From contig JAFZWM010000009.1 of assembly GCA_017617315.1 (NCBI GenBank), positions 1 through 46,400 on the forward strand: a stretch of 46,400 nt of DNA. The letters run 5' to 3'. Below, one piece after another: positions 34,984-43,871 of the stretch. The notes beneath the pieces were generated by a model. The model searched no databases, was not told the origin of the DNA, and saw only the letters and a program-made list of their open reading frames with translations. The DNA is from Bacteroidaceae bacterium (GTDB lineage Bacteria; Bacteroidota; Bacteroidia; Bacteroidales; Bacteroidaceae). Position 1 is the stretch's first letter. Each line of letters starts with the position of its first letter. The position numbers and the translations under genes are program-made.

Positions 34984-36327
34984 TTATTTCTTGGCGAAAT
35001 AAGCGTCGATTTGTTCGCTTACCTTGCGTCCGCTTGCAATGGCGCGGACAACGAGGCTTGCACCTGATGCAGCGTCGCCTGCCACAAATACGTTGTCGGC
35101 GAATTTTGGCTGCTCTGGCTTGATGAATCCCATGGCAAGCAGAACCATGTCGCATGGAATGACTTCCTTCTTGCCGGTCGGCTTCATTGTAGGGCGTCCG
35201 CCCTCTGGATTCGGAATCCATTCAACCTCCTCGACCTCTGCGCCGGTAAGCTTGCCGCCCTTGCCGATGAACTTGTTGGTGTTCAAGAGCCATCTGCGCT
35301 CGCAGCCTTCCTCGTGCGAAGTTGTTGTCTTCAGCACAACAGGCCAGTTTGGCCAAGGTGTAGCCGGATTCTTGCCAACAGGTGGCTTTGGCATAATCTC
35401 AATCTGGGTAACGCTCACAGCGCCCTGACGGTGTGCCGTACCGATGCAGTCTGAGCCTGTATCGCCACCGCCAATTACGAGCACTTTCTTGCCCTTGGCG
35501 TTTACAAGTTCGCTGTCGCTGAACTTCTTTCCGGCAAGGATGCGGTTCTGCTGGCTCAGCATCTCGAGTGCCAGATAAACGCCTTTCAGCTCTCGGCCCT
35601 CAATCTTCAGGTCGCGTGCCTGTGGAGTTCCTGTGCTCACAACGTATGCGTCGAATCCCTGTGGAAGCTTGGTTACATCGACATCCTTGTTGTATTCGAA
35701 CTTGACACCCTCGGCCTCCATAATCTTGATGCGGCGGTCGATGACAGATTTCTCGAGTTTGAAGTTAGGAATACCGTAGCGGAGCAGTCCGCCGGCAGCC
35801 TCGTTCTTCTCGTAAACGGTTACCTCGTAGCCCTTATAGTTGAGCTGGTTGGCTGCTGCCAGTCCGGCAGGGCCAGCGCCGATTACAAGAACCTTCTTGC
35901 CGTTGCGCTCTGGGTGCTCTATCGTAACGTAGCTCTCGAGGAAGGCGCGCTCGGCTATGGCGCACTCGTTCTCGCGGCATGTTGTAGGCTCTCCGATGGT
36001 GAGGTTCAGAACGCACGCCTTTTCGCAGAGTGCAGGACAGATTCGTCCTGTGAACTCTGGAAAGTCGTTAGTCTTTTTCAGCATCTTGTATGCCATTTCC
36101 CAATCGCCCTTGTAGAGGGCATCTTGCCATTCGGGCTGCTTGTTGCCAAGCGGACAAGCCCAGTGGCAGAATGGTACGCCGCAATCCATGCATCGTGATG
36201 CCTGCTGCTGGCGGTCTTTTGTATTTAGTGTCTGTTCCACTTCGGCAAAGTCGTGGATGCGCTCGTGTATAGGACGATGACCTGCTTCCTTGCGTGGGAC
36301 AGTAAGAAATGCTTTTGGATTTCCCAT
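34984..36327 (-). CDS. gltD: Glutamate synthase small subunit
   Basis: This is the NAD(P)H-oxidising flavoprotein subunit of glutamate synthase, 447 residues. N-terminal cysteine clusters for iron-sulfur centres are visible in CMDCGVPFCHWACPLGN and ICPALCEKACV. The first dinucleotide fold is VLVIGAGPAGLAAANQL (FAD) and the second VLVIGGGDTGSDC (NAD(P)H). The C terminus carries VFVAGDAASGASLVVRAI. The gene lies 39 bp downstream of gltB with no terminator between, so the two are one operon. Confidence 0.96.
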   Translation of the reverse strand: MGNPKAFLTVPRKEAGHRPIHERIHDFAEVEQTLNTKDRQQQASRCMDCGVPFCHWACPLGNKQPEWQDALYKGDWEMAYKMLKKTNDFPEFTGRICPALCEKACVLNLTIGEPTTCRENECAIAERAFLESYVTIEHPERNGKKVLVIGAGPAGLAAANQLNYKGYEVTVYEKNEAAGGLLRYGIPNFKLEKSVIDRRIKIMEAEGVKFEYNKDVDVTKLPQGFDAYVVSTGTPQARDLKIEGRELKGVYLALEMLSQQNRILAGKKFSDSELVNAKGKKVLVIGGGDTGSDCIGTAHRQGAVSVTQIEIMPKPPVGKNPATPWPNWPVVLKTTTSHEEGCERRWLLNTNKFIGKGGKLTGAEVEEVEWIPNPEGGRPTMKPTGKKEVIPCDMVLLAMGFIKPEQPKFADNVFVAGDAASGASLVVRAIASGRKVSEQIDAYFAKK

Positions 36328-36366
36328 TGTGAATAATGTTTTGATTCTGGTTGTTTTTAACTCGGT

Positions 36367-39300
36367 TTAGTAATCTCTCTGAATGTCGGCAATCTTCTCC
36401 TTGAGCTTTCTGAGCTGCTCTTCCTGAAGCACGCGCTTGTATTCGATAGGAACAACCTGTATGAATTCCTCAACATAGTGGTTCCAGTCGTCGAGCATGG
36501 TTCGTGCCAGCTTAGAGCCGGTGTAGAGCCAATGCTGATGAATAAGCTCGCGCAACTCCTTGCGGTAGGTTGTGTCCTCAACCAGACTGAGTTCAACCAT
36601 ATCCATGTTGCAGAAGTAGTCGAAATTGTGGTTCTTGTCCCAGACGTATGCCACACCGCCCGACATTCCGGCGCCGAAGTTGCGTCCTGTCTCGCCGAGC
36701 ACTACCACGCGGCCGCCAGTCATGTACTCGCAGCAGTGGTCGCCTGCGCCCTCGATTACGGCTGTTGCGCCAGAGTTACGTACGCCGAAGCGTTCGCCAA
36801 CCTTACCGTTTACATACAGCTCGCCGGTTGTTGCGCCGTACAGACCTGTGTTTCCGGCAATGATGTTTTCCTCGGCAACGAAATTAGAGCGCACTGGAGG
36901 GAGAATAGAGATTCTACCGCCGCTAAGACCCTTTCCGAAGTAGTCGTTTGTCTCGCCCTCGAGCTTGAAGTTCACACCCTTTGGAAGGAATGCTCCGAAG
37001 CTCTGTCCGGCCGAGCCCTTGAACTTGATGTTTATTGTTGAGTCTGGCAATCCCTCTTCGCCGTATTTTTTGGCGATGCATCCTGCCAGCATTGTACCGC
37101 ATGCGCGGTCGGTATTCTTTATTGCGTAGTCGAGATTAACCTCTTGCTTGTTCTCGATGGCATCCTTTGCGTTTGCAATGATTTCGAAGTCCTTAACGCC
37201 CTCAACCTTGGTGTATGGACGGCCGTCGTAGTGCAGTGGTCCGTCAACCTTGGCAAGCAGGCGAGAGAAGTCGAGAGTTGCAGCCTTAGAGCCTTCGGCA
37301 CGCTCTGAAACCTCGATGAGGTCTGTGCGTCCGATGATGTCCTCGAACTTCTTTATACCCATTTCTGCCAGATACTCACGCACTTCCTGAGCAAGGAATG
37401 TGAAGTAGTTTACAACGTAGTCTGACTTACCTGTATATCTCTTGCGAAGCTCAGGATCTTGTGTTGCAACGCCCACAGGACATGTGTTGGTGTTACACTT
37501 ACGCATCATGACGCAGCCCAAAACGATAAGCGGAAGTGTTCCGAATGAGAACTCGTCGGCACCGAGCATTGCGGTGATAACCACGTCTTTACCAGTCTTC
37601 AGCTGACCGTCGGTCTGAACTCTAACCTGACTGCGGAGTCCGTTAAGAACCAATGTCTGCTGAGCCTCGGCAAGACCGATTTCTGGAGAAATTCCGGCAA
37701 ATCGCATTGATGATGCAGGAGATGCACCTGTACCGCCTTCAGCACCAGAGATTACAATCAAATCGGCCTTAGCCTTTGCAACGCCGGCTGCGATTGTACC
37801 AACTCCGCTCTCGGCTACCAGCTTGACAGAAACGGCTGCCGTTGGGTTGATGTTCTTAAGGTCGAAAATCAACTGAGCCAAGTCCTCGATAGAGTAGATG
37901 TCGTGGTGAGGTGGAGGAGAGATGAGCGAGATTCCCGGAATAGAGTTTCGGGTCTTTGCGATAATCTCGTTTACCTTGAAGCCCGGAAGCTGTCCGCCTT
38001 CGCCCGGCTTCGCACCCTGAGCCACCTTAATCTGAAGCTCCTCGGCGTTTACAAGATATTCGGCAGTTACACCAAAACGGCCAGAGGCAATCTGCTTAGT
38101 CTTTGAGTTCAACTCGGTGTGATAGCGTGCGTTGTCCTCGCCGCCCTCGCCGGTGTTGCTTCGGGTACCAAGCTTGTTCATTGCTACGGCAAGTGCCTCG
38201 TGAGCCTCGATAGAGATTGCTCCGAACGACATTGCACCTGTAACGAAGTGCTTAACGATGCTTTCTACCGGTTCAACCTCGTCTACCGGAATAGGCTTTG
38301 CAGCCTTCTTGAATGTGAAGAAGTCGCGGATGAAGATAGGCTTCTCCTTGTTGTCAACTATATTTGTAAACTCCTTGAACTTCTTGTAGCTGCCAAGGCG
38401 TGTTGCAATCTGAAGTGTTGAGATGCTCTCTGGGTTCCAAGCGTGCTGAATTCCGTCCTTGCGGTATGCAAACTGGCCGTTGTTAGGCAGGAACTCGTTG
38501 ATTTGTGCCGACTTGAATCCTTCCTTGTGAAGGGCGATGGCATCTGATGCAATGTGCTTCAGACCGATACCGCCGATGGTTGAAACCTCTGTTCCGAAGT
38601 AAGTCTTCAGCAAATCCTCGCTCAAGCCGATGCTCTCGAAAATCTTCGCGCCGCGGTATGAGCGGATGGTTGAGATACCCATCTTCGACATCACCTTGAA
38701 CAGACCCTTGCAGATAGCCTTGATGTAGTTCTTCTCGGCTGTCTCGTAGTCTTCCTGCACCTTCTTGTTCTTTACCAGATTGTCGAGCACGGCAAATGTC
38801 ATGTAAGGGCAGATTGCCGATGCACCGTAGCCCAGCAGAAGGGCAGCGTGCATAACCTCGCGAATCTCGCCGCTCTCAACGATGAGGGCAGTCTGAACGC
38901 GCTTGCCGATGTTGATGAGGTAGTGGTGTACTGCGCTCACGGCAAGCAATGACGGAATGGCTGCGTGCTCCTTGTCAATGTCGCGGTCGCTCAAAATAAT
39001 GTAGTTGATGCCGTTGTCTACCGATTCTTCGGCTTTTCTGCAAAGCTCGTCGATGGCCTCTTTCAGTCCGGCCTCGCCCTTTGCAACCTCAAACAAGATA
39101 GGCAGCTTGATGGTGTTGAAGCCCTTGTATCTGATGTTGCACAGAATGTCGAGCTGTGTATTTGTAAGCACTGGGTTAGGCAGACGCACCATCTTACAGT
39201 TGTTCTCGTCCGGAGTAAGGATGTTTGAGCCAACTGCGCCGATATACTCGGTGAGCGACATTACAAGCTCCTCGCGGATTGGGTCGATGGCAGGGTTTGT

Positions 39301-40878
39301 AACCTGTGCAAACTGCTGGCGGAAGTAGTTGAAGAATATCTGCGGACGGTCTGAAACCACAGCAAGCGGAGTATCGTTACCCATTGCAGCAACCGGCTCT
39401 GCGCCACCTGTACACATCGGAACGATTGTCTTGTCGATGTCTTCCTGTCCGAAACCGAAGTTGAGCAGCTTGCGCTCGTAGTTCTCCACGCTGTTGTTCA
39501 CCTTTCGGCCGCTCTTCAGCTTCTCAAGCTGTATGCGGTTTGTGCTTAGCCACTGCTTGTAAGGATGCTCGGCAGCAAGCTGAGCCTTAAGGTCGCCGTC
39601 GTAGTAGATTTTGCCTTCCTCGGTATCAATCATCAGAATCTTACCCGGCTGGAGGCGTCCTTTCTGCTTGATTTCTGTCGGGTCGAAATCCATCACGCCA
39701 ACCTCAGATGCAACAAGCATCATGTCGTTGTTTGTGATGAGGTATCGTGATGGGCGCAGACCGTTACGGTCAAGCATACCGCCGGCAAATCGTCCGTCGC
39801 TGAACATCAGGGCGGCAGGACCGTCCCATGGCTCCATAAGGATAGAGTGATATTCGTAGAATGCCTTAAGGTCGTCGCTTATAGGGTTCTTGTCGTTGAA
39901 CGATTCTGGAACGAGGATTGCCATTGCGTGAGGCAGACTCATGCCCGACATCACGAAGAACTCGAACACGTTATCGAGCGATGCAGAGTCGCTCATGTCT
40001 GGCTGGATGATAGGAGAGATCTCCTTGATGTCGCCCAGAGCCTCAGACGAAAGAACGCTCTCTCTTGCCTTCATCCAGTTGCGGTTGCCTCTCACGGTGT
40101 TAATCTCACCGTTGTGGCATAACATTCTGAATGGCTGGGCCAAGCTCCATGTTGGGAATGTGTTTGTTGAGAAGCGTGAGTGAACAAGTGCCAGACCGCT
40201 TGTGAAATAGTCGTTTGTAAGGTCGCAGAAATACTCTCTTACCTGCATTGAAGAAAGCATTCCCTTGTATATTATGCTCTTGCTCGAAAGCGAAACGATA
40301 TAGAAATCCTTGTGCTTGACGCGGTTTTCAATCTTCTTGCGAATCTTGTAGAGCTTTCTCTCGAACAGCGGCAGTTCGTCGTCCGAAATTCCGGTGATGA
40401 AAATCTGCTTTATGTCTGGCTCTGTCTCGAGCGCAGCCTCACCAAGACATGACGAGTTGGTTGGTACAGCGCGCAAGTGCATCAGCGAAAGTCCCTCGCG
40501 CTCTATCTCCTCGAGCATTATTTTCAGAATCTCGTCCTGCTCGTCCTGTGCCTTTGGCAAGAAGATAAGACCTGTTCCGTACTTGCCCTTCTCTGGCACT
40601 GGGATGCCCTGAAGAAGAATGAACTCGTGCGGAATCTGAAGCATGATACCGGCTCCGTCGCCAGTACGTCCGTCAGCACCTTCAGCTCCACGGTGGCGCA
40701 TGTTCTCGAGCACCTTGAGAGCAGAGTCTACAAGCTCGTGCGATTTGTTTCCGTGGATGTTTACTACCATTCCCACACCGCAAGCATCGTGCTCGTTAGC
40801 TCGGTTGTACAAGCCTAACTGTGCAGGAAGTTGGAATTGCTTTTTCTTTCCTTGGTTGTTGTGTTGTTGATCTACCAT
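36367..40878 (-). CDS. gltB: Glutamate synthase large subunit
   Basis: It transfers the glutamine amide to 2-oxoglutarate, giving two glutamates. It has 1503 residues, the full family length. A short propeptide precedes the catalytic cysteine, Cys33, in EHDACGVGMV. The class II amidotransferase domain contains RHRGAEGADGRTGDGAGI. The central domain is followed by the FMN-binding synthase domain (IEAHEALAVAMNKLGTRSNTGEGG, and VISGAEGGTGASP). The 3Fe-4S site is CVMMRKCNTNTCPVG. The C-terminal GXGXG beta-helix domain is present (GDHCCEYMTGGRVVVLG). The start MVDQQHNNQG is the only ATG near the promoter. Confidence 0.97.
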   Translation of the reverse strand: MVDQQHNNQGKKKQFQLPAQLGLYNRANEHDACGVGMVVNIHGNKSHELVDSALKVLENMRHRGAEGADGRTGDGAGIMLQIPHEFILLQGIPVPEKGKYGTGLIFLPKAQDEQDEILKIMLEEIEREGLSLMHLRAVPTNSSCLGEAALETEPDIKQIFITGISDDELPLFERKLYKIRKKIENRVKHKDFYIVSLSSKSIIYKGMLSSMQVREYFCDLTNDYFTSGLALVHSRFSTNTFPTWSLAQPFRMLCHNGEINTVRGNRNWMKARESVLSSEALGDIKEISPIIQPDMSDSASLDNVFEFFVMSGMSLPHAMAILVPESFNDKNPISDDLKAFYEYHSILMEPWDGPAALMFSDGRFAGGMLDRNGLRPSRYLITNNDMMLVASEVGVMDFDPTEIKQKGRLQPGKILMIDTEEGKIYYDGDLKAQLAAEHPYKQWLSTNRIQLEKLKSGRKVNNSVENYERKLLNFGFGQEDIDKTIVPMCTGGAEPVAAMGNDTPLAVVSDRPQIFFNYFRQQFAQVTNPAIDPIREELVMSLTEYIGAVGSNILTPDENNCKMVRLPNPVLTNTQLDILCNIRYKGFNTIKLPILFEVAKGEAGLKEAIDELCRKAEESVDNGINYIILSDRDIDKEHAAIPSLLAVSAVHHYLINIGKRVQTALIVESGEIREVMHAALLLGYGASAICPYMTFAVLDNLVKNKKVQEDYETAEKNYIKAICKGLFKVMSKMGISTIRSYRGAKIFESIGLSEDLLKTYFGTEVSTIGGIGLKHIASDAIALHKEGFKSAQINEFLPNNGQFAYRKDGIQHAWNPESISTLQIATRLGSYKKFKEFTNIVDNKEKPIFIRDFFTFKKAAKPIPVDEVEPVESIVKHFVTGAMSFGAISIEAHEALAVAMNKLGTRSNTGEGGEDNARYHTELNSKTKQIASGRFGVTAEYLVNAEELQIKVAQGAKPGEGGQLPGFKVNEIIAKTRNSIPGISLISPPPHHDIYSIEDLAQLIFDLKNINPTAAVSVKLVAESGVGTIAAGVAKAKADLIVISGAEGGTGASPASSMRFAGISPEIGLAEAQQTLVLNGLRSQVRVQTDGQLKTGKDVVITAMLGADEFSFGTLPLIVLGCVMMRKCNTNTCPVGVATQDPELRKRYTGKSDYVVNYFTFLAQEVREYLAEMGIKKFEDIIGRTDLIEVSERAEGSKAATLDFSRLLAKVDGPLHYDGRPYTKVEGVKDFEIIANAKDAIENKQEVNLDYAIKNTDRACGTMLAGCIAKKYGEEGLPDSTINIKFKGSAGQSFGAFLPKGVNFKLEGETNDYFGKGLSGGRISILPPVRSNFVAEENIIAGNTGLYGATTGELYVNGKVGERFGVRNSGATAVIEGAGDHCCEYMTGGRVVVLGETGRNFGAGMSGGVAYVWDKNHNFDYFCNMDMVELSLVEDTTYRKELRELIHQHWLYTGSKLARTMLDDWNHYVEEFIQVVPIEYKRVLQEEQLRKLKEKIADIQRDY

Positions 40879-40922
40879 GATTTCTGTCGTTTATTATCAG
40901 ATAATCTCTTTCTATTTGTTTG

Positions 40923-40930
40923 CAAAAATA
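40923..40930 (-). promoter_or_regulatory. -7 element of the gltBD operon
   Basis: The minus strand reads TATTTTTG (TAnnTTTG), 44 bp before the gltB ATG. The -33 region is AT-rich with no clear TTTG. Confidence 0.5.
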
Positions 40931-41278
40931 CAAATAAAATTTCTTTTTGATATATAAATGGGTGGTTTTTATTTCAAAAAGTTACCTGTATAAAACCTAT
41001 ACTTTAATGATGAAGTAAAATATGTGTTGTGTCTTACAAATTGAAACAAATATTTAAAAATATCTTTCAGATTGAAAGTTTGATGAAATTTTTCGAAAAT
41101 AAAAATCTGACTTATGCTCGTGTTTCAGGAAAAAGTGGAATATTTACAGCCCAACTTTTTAATACGCGATTCAGACTTGGGGAGTTGAAAATTGAAAAAG
41201 GCAGAATTCTGAATTGACTCACACTCACAGTTGACAATGGACAATTCAAAATTCATAATTGATAATTAGGGATTTGTA

Positions 41279-41306
41279 ACGAACAATTTCGTCAGAAATT
41301 GTTCGT
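41279..41306. repeat. Perfect 12-bp hairpin at the edge of the minisatellite
   Basis: ACGAACAATTTC (41279-41290), loop GTCA, GAAATTGTTCGT (41295-41306). The last base is also the first base of the tandem array, so hairpin and repeat are joined. There is no T-run. Upstream, 41218-41270 is a low-complexity stretch of the AATTCAAAATTCATAATT type often seen between bacteroidetal genes. The rest of 40931-41217 shows no gene I can support. Confidence 0.8.
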
Positions 41307-41558
41307 ACGTCCAAGGTACGTCCAAGGTACGTCCAAGGTACGTCCAAGGTACGTCCAAGGTACGTCCAAGGTACGTCCAAGGTACGTCCAAGGTACGTCC
41401 AAGGTACGTCCAAGGTATATGCAAGGTAGAGGGAAGATATAGGGAAGGTATATGCAAGCTATATGCAAGCTATATGTAAGCTATATGTTGGCTATATGTT
41501 GGCTGTATGTTGGCTATATGTTAGCTGTATGTTGGCTATATGTTAGCTATATGTTTAA
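41306..41558. repeat. 11-bp tandem repeat array (23 units in one phase)
   Basis: Ten exact copies of TACGTCCAAGG run from 41306 to 41415. They are followed without a break in phase by thirteen diverged 11-bp units of the form TATATGYWRGC (for example TATATGCAAGC and TATATGTTGGC) to 41558. The whole array is intergenic, between gltB and a DUF2059 gene. It is not a CRISPR array because there are no spacers. The remaining 41559-41783 shows no recognisable feature. Confidence 0.9.
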
Positions 41559-41783
41559 GCACCTAAACTACACCAAAGGCATTCAGAAACAATTAAAGGG
41601 TATGTAAGTGACTTTTTGTCAAGGTTGGAATGACGTTGGATTTGTCTTGAACAGGCGTATTATATATAAATAGGTGTAGATTGTATCTTGTTCTTCTTGT
41701 CTGACATAGTGAAGTCTTTTTGTTCGTATTTGTGTTATTATGATAGGAGAGGAGCCTGTTCGATATTTTTTCGGCTGACTAAG

Positions 41784-41833
41784 AAAAAACAAGCCAGCTG
41801 CTACGAATTTCGAATGTTTTGTAGCGGCTGGCT
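41784..41833 (-). terminator. Terminator of the DUF2059 gene
   Basis: AGCCAGCTGCTAC (41792-41804) pairs with GTAGCGGCTGGCT (41821-41833) with one wobble pair. On the minus strand it runs into TTGTTTTTTC. Confidence 0.75.
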
Positions 41834-41856
41834 CGATATCTGTGGTCGAAAGCAGA

Positions 41857-42285
41857 TTATTGCTTGAAGTATTTCATAACAATCTGCTGTATCTTCTCGA
41901 TGGTTGCTTGGTCGTTCTGCAACATCTCTACGGAAGTTGTGACTATATTTGGAACCAGAGTCATGCATTTCTTACCGACAGGTGTTTCGTAAAAGTCATT
42001 CATCTGTTTTAGTTCGTCAAGTGTGAAGTTGTCCGAGTACACTTTTGTCAGAATCTTCTTTAGAGGTTCTGACATTGCCTCTGTAAGTTCCTTGTACATG
42101 GCTTTCGGGTCGGTAAGGTGCTCTGTCAGTCCTCTTGATTCAAACTGTAAAGCCATTGTTTGTTCCATTGCCGAACTGAAGTCCGCAAGTGCTATTGCTC
42201 TGTCTATTTCTTTCTGCATAGCGGCAGACTGGGCATTGGCAAAGCATGTCATTGCCAAAAAGCAAATCGTTATGAAAAATCTCAT
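41857..42285 (-). CDS. DUF2059 exported protein
   Basis: It has 142 residues. A signal peptide MRFFITICFLAMTCFANAQ predicts export to the periplasm. The DUF2059 signature is clear in FTLDELKQMNDFYETPVGKK, near residue 90, and the protein ends in a helical QQIVMKYFKQ. The function of DUF2059 is not known. A 3' fragment of a second DUF2059 gene lies at 43677-43871, 1.8 kb away on the same strand. Confidence 0.88.
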   Translation of the reverse strand: MRFFITICFLAMTCFANAQSAAMQKEIDRAIALADFSSAMEQTMALQFESRGLTEHLTDPKAMYKELTEAMSEPLKKILTKVYSDNFTLDELKQMNDFYETPVGKKCMTLVPNIVTTSVEMLQNDQATIEKIQQIVMKYFKQ

Positions 42286-42326
42286 AATTAAATAAAGTTA
42301 ATGAATTTGGATAAAATAGTATTCTG

Positions 42327-42334
42327 CAAAGATA
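42327..42334 (-). promoter_or_regulatory. -7 element of the DUF2059 gene
   Basis: The minus strand reads TATCTTTG (TAnnTTTG), 41 bp before the ATG. Confidence 0.5.
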
Positions 42335-42468
42335 GGATTTTTCGGACATATAATTCATGAAAAGTGAAAAAATATTGCCCGATTTATATAACAAATCCAA
42401 AAATGTAATTATTTTTGTCGTCCGATAGATAAAACGTATTGCATCATCGGTCTGCTTTCGGACGGTGA

Positions 42469-42702
42469 GATCGCACCGGAATCTATTACGCTGATGCCGA
42501 GGATTTGCCAGTAATCGAAGCCGTCTATGCCGACGAGCAGAAGAACTATCAGCAGCCATTGGCTGTCGAGAAGCAGCCGCTCGACAAGTTCTACAGCGCA
42601 GAAGAGTATCATCAGGATTATCTCGACAAGAATCCCGACGGCTATTGTCATCTGCCTCTCGAACTCTTTGCGTTTGCTCGCAAGGCAAAGGAGCGGAAAT
42701 AG
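42469..42702 (+). pseudogene. msrA: 3' remnant of methionine sulfoxide reductase A
   Basis: From the codon after a TGA at 42466-42468 the frame encodes the C-terminal ~77 residues of MsrA: DRTGIYYADAEDLPVIEAV, then FYSAEEYHQDYLDKNPDGYCH, ending in FARKAKERK and TAG. The N-terminal half with the GCFW catalytic cysteine is absent, and the sequence before the TGA does not resemble MsrA in any frame I checked. It is a decayed or rearranged copy and should not be active. It lies 24 bp upstream of the next gene. Confidence 0.8.
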
Positions 42703-42726
42703 CCTATTCAAACTAATTCTAAATAT

Positions 42727-43290
42727 ATGTTAAACAAGTTCTTTGGTTTCTTCAGAAAATCAGATGATGAGTTAAGGAAGGAATTCGTTGTAAGGGAGAT
42801 TGACAACAACGACGAAGTTCCGGCTTATGAAGATTCGAACGTCGCTCTGTACGAGGAAGTTAGGCAAGTTGCCAATATCAAGCATGCATGCGAGCTCGAT
42901 GCCGAGTGCATTGATTGTCTTGAAGATTATGACAATTTGATTGTGAATCTGTTGGCTTTTGCCGATGTGCGTAAGTTTACGATACTCGAAGATGTTTCAA
43001 ACAATACCATAATTCTGAGGAAGGATGGTAATAAGGTCGGCTTTATTCCAGACGATAGCGATTACATAGACGATGAAGCGTTGTTGGGAGCTCTCAATCA
43101 CTTCTTGAAACTCTGTGGAGCGAGAGGCCGCATCTATTCGTTGTGGGAGCCAGATTTGCTCCAATGTCAGATGTTCTTCTATACCGAGGACGTAGATGCT
43201 GTGGAGAAGTATATATCTGAAAACCTGCAAGAAGATGATAATGTGAGTGTTGAGGATATGAAGGGCGATATAAACTCTTATGTAGATTAG
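42727..43290 (+). CDS. Acidic protein of unknown family
   Basis: It has 187 residues and is strongly acidic. A short amphipathic start (MLNKFFGFFRKSDDELRKEF) is followed by FTILEDVSNNTIILRKDGNKVGFIPDD and a C-terminal ALNHFLKLCGARGRIYSLWE. I do not recognise a family; the fold looks mixed alpha/beta. It lies only 6 bp upstream of the TfoX-domain gene, so the two are probably co-transcribed. Confidence 0.7.
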   Translation: MLNKFFGFFRKSDDELRKEFVVREIDNNDEVPAYEDSNVALYEEVRQVANIKHACELDAECIDCLEDYDNLIVNLLAFADVRKFTILEDVSNNTIILRKDGNKVGFIPDDSDYIDDEALLGALNHFLKLCGARGRIYSLWEPDLLQCQMFFYTEDVDAVEKYISENLQEDDNVSVEDMKGDINSYVD

Positions 43291-43296
43291 AAAGAT

Positions 43297-43620
43297 ATGG
43301 CAAGCAATCCTGATTTTGTTCAGTTCGTGGCAGACCAATGTGCCGGTGCTGGCGAGATAACCTTCAGAAAAATGTTTGGCGACTACGGAATTTATTGCAA
43401 CGGCAAGATTTTCGGTCTGATATGCGACGACCGTTTCTATGTCAAGCCAACTGCCGCGGGGAAGGCTCTTCTTCGCGAGGTTGAACTCCGTCCGCCATAC
43501 GATGGCGCGAAAGATTATTTCTACATCTCGGATGTCGAAGACCACGGCTATCTCTCACATCTTGTCCGTGAGACGTGCAAAGAACTTCCCGAACCTAAGC
43601 CGAAGAAAAAGAAAGGCTAA
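43297..43620 (+). CDS. TfoX N-terminal-domain protein
   Basis: It has 107 residues, a single TfoX_N domain: ITFRKMFGDYGIYCNGKIFGLICDDRFYVKP, with the conserved P-Y-DGAKDYFYI. A basic tail (EPKPKKKKG) follows. The C-terminal TfoX domain of the competence regulator is absent, so this is one of the small stand-alone TfoX-N proteins of unknown role. It follows the acidic gene by 6 bp and ends at a bidirectional terminator. Confidence 0.9.
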   Translation: MASNPDFVQFVADQCAGAGEITFRKMFGDYGIYCNGKIFGLICDDRFYVKPTAAGKALLREVELRPPYDGAKDYFYISDVEDHGYLSHLVRETCKELPEPKPKKKKG

Positions 43621-43624
43621 GGAT

Positions 43625-43672
43625 AAAAAAACGAGTCGGCTGTTACAAGATATAACGGCCGACTCTTTTTTT
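43625..43672. terminator. Bidirectional terminator after the TfoX gene
   Basis: GAGTCGGCTGTTA (43633-43645) pairs with TAACGGCCGACTC (43653-43665) with one wobble pair. A T7 tract lies to the right and A6 to the left. Confidence 0.85.
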
Positions 43673-43676
43673 GTGC

Positions 43677-43871
43677 TTATTTTTGTATGTATTTGGTGAC
43701 TAACTTCTCGATTTTCTCCATGATTTCAGGGTTTTCGGTTATAATCTTATGGGCTGCGGAAATGTATGATGTTTGGATCGACGTGAATAGTTTTCCGTCC
43801 TCGCTTTCCAGAAAGTTGTTAATCTTCTTTAATTCGTCTATCGTGTAGTTGTTCTTAAGGTTATGTATATA
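43677..43871 (-). pseudogene. 3' fragment of a DUF2059 gene
   Basis: About 62 codons in one open frame encode the C-terminal DUF2059 region: NNYTIDELKKINNFLESEDGK, then ENPEIMEKIEKLVTKYIQK and TAA. It aligns with the end of the complete gene at 41857-42285 (FTLDELKQMNDFYETPVGKK). It lacks a signal peptide and start because it is cut at the stop codon of the PIN gene (43872-43874), which lies in the same frame. The missing 5' part was not found on the other side of the ATPase gene. Confidence 0.8.

Noticed and set aside
41029-41217. 62-codon frame between gltB and the minisatellite
   Set aside because: It starts with GTG, has no promoter or family resemblance and sits in AT-rich spacer; it may be a relic but cannot be supported.
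41266-41457. Minus-strand frame with an 11-residue repeat (WTYLGRTLDVP)
   Set aside because: An 11-bp tandem repeat gives an 11-residue periodic peptide in any open frame; there is no promoter or start context.
41306-41558. CRISPR array
   Set aside because: Units are 11 bp and directly adjacent without spacers, and there are no cas genes.
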